The position numbers and the translations under genes were made by a program. Shown here one piece after another: positions 26,391-34,382 of a stretch of DNA of 64,000 nt. The first letter of the stretch is position 1. The number at the start of each line of letters is the position of its first letter. The notes under the pieces were generated by a model. That model saw nothing but the letters and a program-made list of their open reading frames with translations. It was not told the DNA's origin and did no database searches. This stretch comes from Embleya hyalina (GTDB taxonomy: Bacteria; Actinomycetota; Actinomycetes; Streptomycetales; Streptomycetaceae), in contig NZ_BIFH01000031.1 in the NCBI RefSeq assembly GCF_003967355.1, forward strand, positions 124,001-188,000, given 5' to 3'.

Positions 26391-26840
26391 GTGTCGAACA
26401 AGGACGCAGCGCACGAGCACGGGCCCGAGGAGCACGCGGGGTCGAAGGGATGGATGACCGCAGCGAAGATGCTGCAGGACGCCTCGCCGATCACCGTCCC
26501 CGAGGGCGCCTCGGCCATGACCATTCAGGTCGACTGGGAGCCCGGAGACCCGGGGACCCCTCCGCATCGTCACTCGGGACCGGCGTTCGGGTACGTCATC
26601 GAGGGCGCGGTCCGGTTCGAGCTGGAGGGTGAGCCCGAGCGTGTGGTCGAAGCCGGCGGGACGTTCTGGGAGCCGGGCGGCGACGCGATCCACTACCAGG
26701 ACGGCAACGCGTTGTCGGACGCGCGCACCCGGTTCGTGGTCACCATGATGTGCGCGCCAGGAAGGCCAATGCTCGAACTGGTCGACCCGGAGGAGCTGGA
26801 GAAGCGGGCCCACCTGCGCGCCCCGCGGCCCGGCGCCTGA
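26391..26840 (+). CDS. cupin-domain protein
   Basis: 149 aa from GTG at 26391 (AAAGG ~10 nt upstream; an ATG at 26453 is an alternative). One small beta-barrel cupin fills residues ~45-125: motif 1 is PPHRHSGPAFGYVIEGAVRF (His-X-His metal ligands then Glu), motif 2 is GGTFWEPGGDAIHYQ (with PG and His). Similar single-domain cupins include dioxygenases, isomerases and sensors; the substrate cannot be told from sequence. Expressed from its own ECF41-type promoter, divergent from the sigma factor. Confidence 0.85.
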   Translation: MSNKDAAHEHGPEEHAGSKGWMTAAKMLQDASPITVPEGASAMTIQVDWEPGDPGTPPHRHSGPAFGYVIEGAVRFELEGEPERVVEAGGTFWEPGGDAIHYQDGNALSDARTRFVVTMMCAPGRPMLELVDPEELEKRAHLRAPRPGA

Positions 26841-26847
26841 CCGTCGT

Positions 26848-26889
26848 CCGAGAGGGGCGGTGGGTCCGAAGGCTCACCGCCCCTCTCGG
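26848..26889. terminator. bidirectional hairpin terminator
   Basis: 15-bp perfect stem (left arm CCGAGAGGGGCGGTG, right arm its complement) with a 12-nt loop, between the convergent cupin and AhpD-like genes. Confidence 0.82.
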
Positions 26890-26970
26890 CGCGTCACCCA
26901 CATCGCTCGCTGCTCGCCCCCCGCACAGCGGACCGCCGGGTCTCCCAGGCGGTCCGCTGCTCCGGGCGGG

Positions 26971-27444
26971 TCAGCCGAACTGGCCGGGCCGGTAGTTCCC
27001 GGCGGGCTGCTGGTTGATGATGTTGATGCGGTTGTAGGCGTTGATGACGGCGATGAGCGAGATCAGCGCGGCGAGCTGGTCCTCGTCGAAGTGCTCGGCG
27101 GCGTTCGCCCAGGCTGCGTCCGTGACGCCACCGGCCGCGTCCGCGACGCGGGTGCCCTGTTCCGTCAGTTCCAGCGCGGCGCGCTCCGCGTCGGTGAAGA
27201 CGGTGGCCTCCCGCCAGGTCGCCACCAGGTTGAGGCGCTGCTGGGTCTCTCCCGCGTGCGCTGCGTCCTTGGTGTGCATGTCGGTGCAGAAGCCGCAGCC
27301 GTTGATCTGACTGGCGCGGATCTTCACCAACTCCTGCGTCGTGCCCGGCAGTGTCGAGTTCGACAGCACCTGGTTGGCCGAGTTGAGATGCTTCAGCACC
27401 TTGCCGCCGAGGGAATTGCCGAAGTAGTCGAGACGTGCATTCAT
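26971..27444 (-). CDS. carboxymuconolactone decarboxylase / AhpD-like alkylhydroperoxidase
   Basis: 157 aa from ATG at 27444. The AhpD-type core is present: LVKIRASQINGCGFCTDMHT with the CxxC redox pair and following His, then DAAHAGETQQRLNLVATWRE and a helical C-terminus (LISLIAVINAYNRINI). Such proteins reduce peroxides through the CxxC pair, usually as trimers. Carboxymuconolactone-decarboxylase-like genes are the best-known genomic partners of ECF41 sigma factors, and this gene has the matching promoter 38 nt upstream. Confidence 0.9.
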   Translation of the reverse strand: MNARLDYFGNSLGGKVLKHLNSANQVLSNSTLPGTTQELVKIRASQINGCGFCTDMHTKDAAHAGETQQRLNLVATWREATVFTDAERAALELTEQGTRVADAAGGVTDAAWANAAEHFDEDQLAALISLIAVINAYNRINIINQQPAGNYRPGQFG

Positions 27445-27482
27445 GCCGTGGTCTCCTCGCCGTTCGTGGGATACGCGCTATT

Positions 27483-27509
27483 GACCGGGTGACCCGGCCG
27501 GCTGTGACA
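27483..27509 (-). promoter_or_regulatory. ECF41/SigJ-type promoter for the AhpD-like gene
   Basis: Minus strand: TGTCACA at 27509-27503, 16-nt spacer, GGTC at 27486-27483, 38 nt before the ATG. Confidence 0.78.
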
Positions 27510-27613
27510 GGAACACCGGCGTGATGTGGAACTCATCCGTCGTCGACCGTGTCGGGACACCGGCTCACAACATGTCGAACGAACGGTGAACGATCGCCGG
27601 CTCGGGCAGTACG

Positions 27614-27640
27614 TGTCACACCTTTCATGAGTCGGCTGTC
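27614..27640 (+). promoter_or_regulatory. ECF41/SigJ-type promoter for the hydrolase operon
   Basis: TGTCACA at 27614-27620, 16-nt spacer, TGTC at 27637-27640 (one mismatch to GGTC), 48 nt before the esterase GTG at 27689. Confidence 0.7.
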
Positions 27641-27688
27641 ATACCGGTGAAGGCGCTACACATCTCCACTCACACCAGGAGTAAAGCC

Positions 27689-28639
27689 GTGAATGATCCG
27701 ATACTCGAGTCCGCTGCCCGGGCGCTGGCGGAGGCGACAGCCAATCCGCCGTTCCTGTACGAGTTGGGTGCGGAGGGCGCGCGGAAGGTCCTCGACGATC
27801 TGCAGGCGGCACCCATCGAGAAGCCCGACGTGGAGGAGAAGTGGGTAACGGTGCCCGCCGACGTCGGCGATGTGCGGGTGCGCGTGGTCCGGCCCGCCGG
27901 TGTCGAGGGTTCGCTTCCCGTCGTTCTGTATGTGCACGGTGGCGGGTGGGTCATCGGCAACGCGGGCACTCACGATCGCCTGGTGCGTGAACTGTCCGTC
28001 GGTGCGCGGGCGGCCGTGGTGTTCGTGGAGTACGACCGTTCCCCCGAGGCCAAATATCCGGTGGCGATCGAGCAGGCCTACGCGACCGCCCGGTGGATCA
28101 CGGCGAACGGCGACCGGGAGGGGCTGGACGTCGCGCGCCTGGCGGTGGCCGGGGACTCGGTGGGCGGCAACATGACGGCCGCGCTGACGATCATGGCCAA
28201 ACGACGTGGCGACGTGTCCTTCGTGCATCAGTCGCTGTACTACCCGGTGACGGACGCGGGCCAGGACACCGCGAGCTATCGGGAGTTCGCCGACGGGCCG
28301 TACCTGACCGCGAAGGCGATGGCCTGGTTCTGGGACTGCTACACCACCGATCCGGCCGAACGCGCCGAGATCACCGCGTCTCCGCTGCGGGCGGATCCGA
28401 AGGACCTGGCAGGGCTCCCGCCCGCGCTCGTCCTCGTCGACGAGAACGACGTCCTGCGCGATGAAGGCGAGGCGTACGCCCGCAAGCTGATCCGGGCCGG
28501 CGTCCCGACCACCAGCATTCGCTACAACGCCACGTTGCACGACTTCATGATGTTGAACCCGCTCCGGTCCACCGGAGCCACCACCGCCGCGATGCAGCAG
28601 GCCATCACCACACTTCGCGCCGCGCTGCACTCCGGCTGA
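27689..28639 (+). CDS. alpha/beta hydrolase, hormone-sensitive-lipase/acetyl-esterase type
   Basis: 316 aa from GTG at 27689 (AGGAG 8 nt upstream). Family-IV esterase signatures: VVLYVHGGGWVIGN (HGGG oxyanion motif), nucleophile elbow VAGDSVGGNMTAAL (GDSxGG), acid region PPALVLVDENDVLRDEGEAY (Asp) and catalytic His in YNATLHDFMML. It probably hydrolyses short-chain acyl esters in the cytosol. An internally deleted relative of this gene survives at 13969-14256. It is first in a likely three-gene run with the secreted hydrolase and DUF427 gene. Confidence 0.9.
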   Translation: MNDPILESAARALAEATANPPFLYELGAEGARKVLDDLQAAPIEKPDVEEKWVTVPADVGDVRVRVVRPAGVEGSLPVVLYVHGGGWVIGNAGTHDRLVRELSVGARAAVVFVEYDRSPEAKYPVAIEQAYATARWITANGDREGLDVARLAVAGDSVGGNMTAALTIMAKRRGDVSFVHQSLYYPVTDAGQDTASYREFADGPYLTAKAMAWFWDCYTTDPAERAEITASPLRADPKDLAGLPPALVLVDENDVLRDEGEAYARKLIRAGVPTTSIRYNATLHDFMMLNPLRSTGATTAAMQQAITTLRAALHSG

Positions 28640-28725
28640 GACCCGCCGTCCGCGACGGACCGCATGCCCATGGCCGTGGCTCGGACCACGGCAATCCGCT
28701 CGTTCATGAATCGAAAGGTTTTGTA

Positions 28726-29562
28726 ATGAAACGTCCTCGTTCCGTGTTTTCCCTGATGGCCACGGTGACGGTGGCCGCGTCCGTTCTCGCGCTGTCGGTG
28801 TCGCCGGCGAGTGCGGGAAGGGACGGGTCGTCCTCTTCCTCCTCGTCGAAGCGCAAGCCGACGGTGGTTCTGGTCCATGGCGCGTTCGCCGACTCCAGCA
28901 GTTGGAACGGGGTGGTGACGAGGTTGCGGCGGGAGGGCTATCCGGTGGTGACCGCGGCCAATCCGCTGCGTGGACTGAACAGCGACGCCGGGTATCTGAA
29001 GGAGCTTCTGGCCGGGATCGAGGGACCGGTGGTGCTGGCCGGTCATTCGTACGGCGGTTCGGTCATCAGCAACGCCTCGTACGGTGCGCGGAACGTGCAG
29101 GCGCTGGTGTACATCGCGGCTTTCCTTCCGGAGAAAGGGGAGAGCGCTGTCCAGTTGTCGGGGAAGTTCCCGGGCAGCACGCTCGGTGAGACGCTGCGCC
29201 CGGTTCCGGTCACGCTGCCCAACGGGACGGCGGGTACGGATCTGTACATCGAGCAGGGGAAGTTCCGTCATCAGTTCGCGGCGGACGTCGCGAAGGGTAC
29301 GGCGGATGTCATGGGGGTGACCCAGCGTCCGGTCACCAGCGCCGCGTTGGAGGAGGGTGCCTCCGAGCCGGGTTGGAAGACGATTCCGTCGTGGGTGCTG
29401 GTCACCGAGCAGGATCTCAACATCCCGCCCGCGGCCCAGCGCTTCATGGCCGAGCGCGCGGGTGCGCACACGGTGAAGGTGCGTGCTTCGCACGCGGTGA
29501 GCGTGTCGCGCCCCGACGAGGTGGCGCGGATCATCGAGAGTGCGGCGCGGCCGGTTCGCTGA
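28726..29562 (+). CDS. alpha/beta hydrolase with Sec signal peptide (right copy)
   Basis: 278 aa from ATG at 28726 (AAAGG 7 nt upstream). A signal peptide covers ~30 residues (KR start, hydrophobic core VTVAASVLALSVSP, ASA cleavage site) and is followed by a Ser-rich linker. The catalytic domain parallels the left copy at 13250-13972: VVLVHGAFADSSSWN, nucleophile GHSYGG, acid in TEQDLNIP, His in RASHAVSV. Secretion is the main difference between the copies, so one pair member works outside and one inside the cell. Located 86 nt after the esterase gene; the gap holds a small inverted repeat (CCGTGG/CCACGG). Confidence 0.9.
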   Translation: MKRPRSVFSLMATVTVAASVLALSVSPASAGRDGSSSSSSSKRKPTVVLVHGAFADSSSWNGVVTRLRREGYPVVTAANPLRGLNSDAGYLKELLAGIEGPVVLAGHSYGGSVISNASYGARNVQALVYIAAFLPEKGESAVQLSGKFPGSTLGETLRPVPVTLPNGTAGTDLYIEQGKFRHQFAADVAKGTADVMGVTQRPVTSAALEEGASEPGWKTIPSWVLVTEQDLNIPPAAQRFMAERAGAHTVKVRASHAVSVSRPDEVARIIESAARPVR

Positions 29563-29670
29563 CCGGCGGGCGGAGGGATCCGGAGGGCGGGTTGGCGACA
29601 CGGCCACCCGCCCTCCGGCGGTCGGCGCGCCTGTGGCGAGCGCATCATTACCGAAGACAAGGTGGTCACG

Positions 29671-30474
29671 ATGGAAACCGAAAGTGTCCTGCACCCGAGC
29701 CTCATCGTTCCGATTGGGCACGTCGAGCCCGTTCCCCGCCGCATCCGGGGAATGATCGGCGCCCGTGTCGCCTTCGAAACCCGTCGCGCGTTGTACGTGT
29801 GGGAATGGCGCGCGTACCCCCAGTTCAGCATCCCGATCGCGGACCTGGTGGACGGTGTGCTTCATGACGACAAGCACACGGAGCAACGCGGCGCCGGCCC
29901 CGCGCACCGGCACACCCTGCAGGTCGGTCCGGAGGTCCGTGCGGGGAGTGCGTGGGTCTGGGGGGAGGGCGCCCCGGAACCCCTGCGTGGCACCGTGCGC
30001 TTCGAGTGGGAGGCGCTGGACTCCTGGTTCGAGGAGGACGAGCCGGTCTTCGTCCATCCCCGGAGCCCGTATTCCCGCGTGGACGCCCTGCGATCCGGCA
30101 GCGGCGTACGCGTCGAGCTGGACGGTGTCGTGCTGGCGGAGGCCGGCGGCTGCGTGAAACTGTTCGAGACCGGCCTGCCGACCCGCTACTACCTCGACCA
30201 CACGAACATCGACTGGACCCGGCTGCGGCGCTCGGACACGGTGACCCGATGCCCGTACAAGGGGACGACGAGCAACTACTGGTCGTTCGACGGCGACACG
30301 GCCTCGCACGAGGACATCGCCTGGACGTACGACTTCCCCACCGTCCATGCCAACCGCATCGCCGGGCTCACCGCGTTCCACAACGAGCATGTCGACCTGT
30401 ACGTCGACGGCTTCCTGCTGCCCAGGCCCGCCGACCCCAAGCGGGCGGCCTCCGCACAGGTCCGCCGACCGTGA
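29671..30474 (+). CDS. DUF427-domain protein
   Basis: 267 aa from ATG at 29671 (AAGGTGG 6 nt upstream). It carries two DUF427-like beta-rich units. The second has the family signature clearly: VRVELDGVVLAEAGGCVKLF, ETGLPTRYYLDHTNIDWTRL, TVTRCPYKGTTSNYWSFDGD, ASHEDIAWTYDFPTVHANRI. The first (residues ~25-130) is a more diverged copy (VAFETRRALYVWEWRAYPQF). Function of the family is unknown; structures resemble sugar-binding beta barrels. Third gene of the hydrolase run, followed by a terminator. Confidence 0.88.
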   Translation: METESVLHPSLIVPIGHVEPVPRRIRGMIGARVAFETRRALYVWEWRAYPQFSIPIADLVDGVLHDDKHTEQRGAGPAHRHTLQVGPEVRAGSAWVWGEGAPEPLRGTVRFEWEALDSWFEEDEPVFVHPRSPYSRVDALRSGSGVRVELDGVVLAEAGGCVKLFETGLPTRYYLDHTNIDWTRLRRSDTVTRCPYKGTTSNYWSFDGDTASHEDIAWTYDFPTVHANRIAGLTAFHNEHVDLYVDGFLLPRPADPKRAASAQVRRP

Positions 30475-30477
30475 CGG

Positions 30478-30514
30478 CGGCGAGGCGGAGTGGGTGGCTC
30501 ACTCCGCCTCGCCG
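30478..30514. terminator. bidirectional hairpin terminator
   Basis: 15-bp stem (left arm CGGCGAGGCGGAGTG, right arm its complement) with a 7-nt loop, between the convergent DUF427 and ECF41-like genes. Confidence 0.85.
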
Positions 30515-30521
30515 TCCGCTT

Positions 30522-31235
30522 TCAGGGGCGTGCCGGGCGGACGGGTGAGCCGGACCGGGTGATCGGTGGGGCGGCGGCCGCAAGCGGTGCACGGGGCTCG
30601 GGGACGAGACATCGCACGAGACCCTCCAGGTCCCCGGTACCGGCGGCGGTCCGGAACGCGGCGACCAGGCGGCGGTGTTGCTCGACGGGGACCGGTCGTT
30701 CACGGTCGCATGCGAGGCGGGTCTGCGCGCGGTGGACCACCACCCTCGCGGTCGGGGCGCTGATCCGAAGCAACTCCGCGAGTTCGGCGTAGGCGTAGCC
30801 GAAGCCCTTCCGCAGCACGTAGGCGGCCAGCCGGACCGGCGTCAGCCTCGCCATGAGCAGCGCCAGGGCCGCCTCGACGGCCGTGGCCTGCTCGGCACGC
30901 AGTACGGGATCCGGGACGGTCCGGTCGCCGGCGTCGGCTGATTGCGGGTCGGCCGGGATCTCGTGGCGGTGCCGTCCCGAATGGATGACGTTGATCGCCA
31001 GCCGGGTCGTCGCCGTGGTCAGGAACGCGGCCGGATTCCTGATCTCCGCGCGGTGGGTGAGCTGCCAGCGCAACCACACCTCCTGAACCACGTCTTCGGC
31101 CCCGGAGACGTCGCCGAGGATGCGATAGGCGACGCGGAACAAACGTGTGCGCTGAGCGAGGAAGACTTCGAGGGCTACGTCCAGGTCGTCCGGAGGCCGG
31201 GTCGTCGTTGTCATCTCCGGGCCGGACGTGGACAT
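30522..31235 (-). CDS. ECF41/SigJ-like sigma factor lacking the SnoaL-like C-terminal domain
   Basis: 237 aa from ATG at 31235 (AGGAG 6 nt upstream). Sigma-2 at ~25-90 (RLFRVAYRILGDVSGAEDVV, QEVWLRWQ) and sigma-4 at ~125-180 (LTPVRLAAYVLRKGFGYAYA, ELAELLRISAPTARVVVHRA). It runs through the first SnoaL helix (RRLVAAFRTAAGTGDLEGLV) and then ends in an unrelated Pro/Ala tail, with no DGGG or NPDKL motif. WLPEP is absent. Sigma-4 has a Leu for Glu change (PVRLAAY versus PIERAAY). Located 72 nt downstream of the right LAL regulator gene on the same strand, mirroring the sigma-LAL pair at 9.5-13.1 kb. Confidence 0.85.
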   Translation of the reverse strand: MSTSGPEMTTTTRPPDDLDVALEVFLAQRTRLFRVAYRILGDVSGAEDVVQEVWLRWQLTHRAEIRNPAAFLTTATTRLAINVIHSGRHRHEIPADPQSADAGDRTVPDPVLRAEQATAVEAALALLMARLTPVRLAAYVLRKGFGYAYAELAELLRISAPTARVVVHRAQTRLACDRERPVPVEQHRRLVAAFRTAAGTGDLEGLVRCLVPEPRAPLAAAAPPITRSGSPVRPARP

Positions 31236-31307
31236 CGGGGGCTCCTCTTCGTGGATGGGCCGCCCCCTCGCGGGGGCGATGCCTCCACCCTCGGCCCGAG
31301 GCGCCTC

Positions 31308-34169
31308 TCATCGCGCCCTTGGTCCACGTGGTCGAGCCCGTGGGGACCCCGGGGCCCGGCGCCTGCTCTCCGCGCCCTGGCTCCCGGTACCCCCGGCCGG
31401 AGTGCTCGCGAGGGCTTCCGGCAGCGCCCGACGTGTGTTGATCCCGAGCTTGGTGTACACCTTCCGCAGGTGCCACTCCACGGTGTGGGGGCTGATGAAC
31501 AGCTCCGCGCCGATCCTCGCGTTCGTCATGCCGTCGGCGGCGAGCCCGGCGACCTGCGACTCCTGGGGAGTGAGGGCGCTCGCCGGCTTGTCCTCCCGCG
31601 CCTTGACGTGCTCGCCCGTGGCGAGCAACTCGCGCCGGGCTCGCTCGGCGAAGGCGTGGGCCCGCATTCCGTCGAACATCTCGTGAGCCGTGCGAAGGTG
31701 CTCCCGGGCCAGTGCTCGGCGGTGACCGCGGCGCAGCCACTCGCCGTACAGCAGATGGGTGCGTGCCACCTCCACGGTCACACCGCCGCGGCCGAACTCC
31801 TCGATCGCGGTCCGGTACAGGCCGTCGGCCTCGTCACCGTCGGCGAGCAGCGCCCGGCAGCGGGCGCCGGCGCCACGGGCCCAACCCGAGTCGGCGGCGC
31901 GGGTGAGTTCGATCAGCCGGGCCAGCGAGGCGCGGGCCTGGTCGAGGTGACCGCAGCGCGTGGCGGCCTCGACGTGCTCGACCAGCGACAGGCCGGTGAA
32001 GTTGAACCCGTCGTGCTCGATGCCCGTGCGAGCGGCCTCCAGGGCCTCCTCGTAGCGTGCCAGGCCGTTGAACAGCACCCCTTGGATGTAGCCCGTGGCG
32101 CCCAGCAGGGATACCTCGCCTCGTTGTTCGGCCTGCTGTCTGGCCTCGTCGATGATGGCGGCGGCAACGTCCGCCTCGCCTCGCCACGCGGCCAGGACGA
32201 GCGTCGCGTACTTGTGTGGGGCGTGGCCGGTCGCCTCGGCGAGCGCGTCGGCCTCGTCGATCATCCTGGCCGCCTCGCCGAAGTCGCCGTAGTGGATGTG
32301 CACCCCGCCGGCGTAGACGAGGGCGGGTGGCAGCGCGCTCAGCGCTCCGATGTCGCGGGCCAGGCGCACCGCGCGACTCGACAGCGCGTCCCACGCGTGC
32401 AGGTCCCAGGCGTGGTGAATGAACGCCTCCAGCGCGACCGGGGCCAGCAGCAGCCAGCGCATGGTCGACTCCCGGGAGTCGAGCTCCTCGTGGACGAGCA
32501 GTTCCAGCGCGTCGCGCAGCGCCGGGACACCGGTCTCGGATCCGTCCGCGAGAAGCGCCGCCACACTGTCCAGCAGCAGGTCGGCGGCCTCGGAGCCGGA
32601 CGGCGGCGCCCCGGAGCCGCGGGCCGCGATCGCGGCGGCACGGGCACCCGCAGGACCGTGGACCCGGCCCGCGAAGATGGTCGCGCCGATCGCCTCCAGG
32701 TACGTCTCCCGCGCCAGTGGCGAGCCGGCGGCGGTGAACTGTGCCGCCGCTTCGAGCAGGAGCGGTGCCGCCTCGTCGCTGCGGCGGCGGGCGAACAGGA
32801 TCCTGGCCCGCAGTCGAGCCAGGCGGGCGCGGTCCAGGGCGCTAAGGGGACACAGTTCGGCCAGCGTCGCGAGCTCCGTGGCCCGGTCGGGCGCGGCGGC
32901 CGAGAAGTGCGCCTCGGCCGCCGCGAGGGCTCGGCGCCCCCGCGGCCACCGGTCCGGTGTCACCTCGGCCGCGCGTTCCAGCAGTACCGCCTCGGCCGCG
33001 ATGCCGCCGCGCTGCCGTGCGCGGTCGGCGGCCCGTTCCAGCCCGGCGGCGACCTCCTCATCCGGCCCGTCGGTGGCCTGGGCCGCGTGCCAGGCCCGCC
33101 GGTCGGGGTCCAGGACCGGGTCCGTGGCCTCGGCCAACGCCCGGTGCACGGCCCGGCGTTCCTCGGGTTCGGCGCCGTGGTAGACCGCCGAACGGGCCAG
33201 CGGATGCCGAAACCGAACGGACTCGCCGAATTCGATCAGGCCGGCGGCCTTGGCCGGCGCGGCATGTGTCGTGATCTCGAGGGAGGCGGCCGCGCGGACC
33301 AACAGGCGTGCGTCGCCGATCGGTTCCGCCGCAGCGATCAGCAGCAGCGTCCGGGTGGCGGTGGGCAGCGAACCGAGCCGGCTGACGAAGTCCCGTTCGA
33401 CGCGGCTCGCGATCGGCATCCGGATGCTCGGGGCGCTCGACGAGTCCAGGCCGTAGGCCAGTTCGGCGGCGCCGCGACCGCGGGAGAACTCGAGCAGCGC
33501 GAGTGGATTGCCGTGCATCTCGGCCACGAAGCGGTCCCGGATCCGCCTCTCCAGCCGTCCGCCCACGGTGGCCTCGAGGAGTTCGCCCGCCGCGGCACTG
33601 TCGAGACCGCGAATCGGCAGTTCGGGCAGACCGCCGAGCGCGGCCCGCCCCTCGGGCTCGCGTACCGCGAACACCATCGCGACCGCCTCGGCGAACAGCC
33701 GCCGGGCCACGAACCCCAAGGTCTGCAGGGATACCTGGTCCAGCCACTGGGCATCGTCGACCAGGACGAGAACGGGTCGAGTCTCCGAGGCCTGGGTGAG
33801 CAGCGTGAGCACGGCCAGGCCGACCAGGAAGCGGTCGGGTGGATCTCCGGCCGCCATCCCGAACGCCACGCGCAGGGCCTCGCGTTGGGGTGTCGGCAGC
33901 TTTTCGAGTTCGCCCAGCAGCGGCGCACACAGTTGGTGCAGGCTCGCGTAGGGCAACTCCATGTCGGCCTCGACGCCGTGCGCCCGGGTCACCGTCACCC
34001 TCGACGCCTGCGCCGCCAGGTATTCCAGAAGCACCGACTTTCCGATGCCGGCTTCGCCGCGGACCACCAGTACTTGGGACGCGCCTTGGCGCAAGCCGAT
34101 CAGCAACTCGTCGAGGGCCGCGCATTCGCGCTGTCGGCCGACCAGATCCGGAAGCGGACTGGCGATCAT
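31308..34169 (-). CDS. LuxR-family LAL-type ATPase transcriptional regulator (right copy)
   Basis: 953 aa from ATG at 34169 (AAGGAG 9 nt upstream). Walker A is GEAGIGKS (residues ~35-42), Walker B is VLVLVDDAQWLD, then FAVREPEGRAAL and a long TPR-like helical region. The C-terminal LuxR HTH reads LTPQESQVAGLAADGMTNAR and ISPHTVEWHLRKVYTKLGI. It matches the left LAL (10377-13148) along its length, including MELPYASLHQLC versus MELPFAGLHLLC. Both probably derive from a duplication. No TGTCACA-type element was found on its strand. Confidence 0.9.
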   Translation of the reverse strand: MIASPLPDLVGRQRECAALDELLIGLRQGASQVLVVRGEAGIGKSVLLEYLAAQASRVTVTRAHGVEADMELPYASLHQLCAPLLGELEKLPTPQREALRVAFGMAAGDPPDRFLVGLAVLTLLTQASETRPVLVLVDDAQWLDQVSLQTLGFVARRLFAEAVAMVFAVREPEGRAALGGLPELPIRGLDSAAAGELLEATVGGRLERRIRDRFVAEMHGNPLALLEFSRGRGAAELAYGLDSSSAPSIRMPIASRVERDFVSRLGSLPTATRTLLLIAAAEPIGDARLLVRAAASLEITTHAAPAKAAGLIEFGESVRFRHPLARSAVYHGAEPEERRAVHRALAEATDPVLDPDRRAWHAAQATDGPDEEVAAGLERAADRARQRGGIAAEAVLLERAAEVTPDRWPRGRRALAAAEAHFSAAAPDRATELATLAELCPLSALDRARLARLRARILFARRRSDEAAPLLLEAAAQFTAAGSPLARETYLEAIGATIFAGRVHGPAGARAAAIAARGSGAPPSGSEAADLLLDSVAALLADGSETGVPALRDALELLVHEELDSRESTMRWLLLAPVALEAFIHHAWDLHAWDALSSRAVRLARDIGALSALPPALVYAGGVHIHYGDFGEAARMIDEADALAEATGHAPHKYATLVLAAWRGEADVAAAIIDEARQQAEQRGEVSLLGATGYIQGVLFNGLARYEEALEAARTGIEHDGFNFTGLSLVEHVEAATRCGHLDQARASLARLIELTRAADSGWARGAGARCRALLADGDEADGLYRTAIEEFGRGGVTVEVARTHLLYGEWLRRGHRRALAREHLRTAHEMFDGMRAHAFAERARRELLATGEHVKAREDKPASALTPQESQVAGLAADGMTNARIGAELFISPHTVEWHLRKVYTKLGINTRRALPEALASTPAGGTGSQGAESRRRAPGSPRARPRGPRAR

Positions 34170-34312
34170 GCGACATGGCTCCTTAGGGAAATCCGGGACC
34201 GGAAAGCTCCCACAACGGTTCTTGGAAATGCTTTGCCACAATATCGGAAACAGTGTCAACACCTTGCGTTCGGATGCTGTGACGGATTCCACGTCGGGAA
34301 ATGCCACGAGGC

Positions 34313-34339
34313 TGTCACGCTCGGCCCCGCTATTCGGTC
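34313..34339 (+). promoter_or_regulatory. ECF41/SigJ-type promoter (TGTCACG variant) for flavoprotein, right copy
   Basis: TGTCACG at 34313-34319, 16-nt spacer, GGTC at 34336-34339, 43 nt before the GTG start of the flavoprotein gene. Confidence 0.65.
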
Positions 34340-34382
34340 GACCACTGCCTATGCTCTCGCTCGCCCTGTCGCAGGAGGTCCC

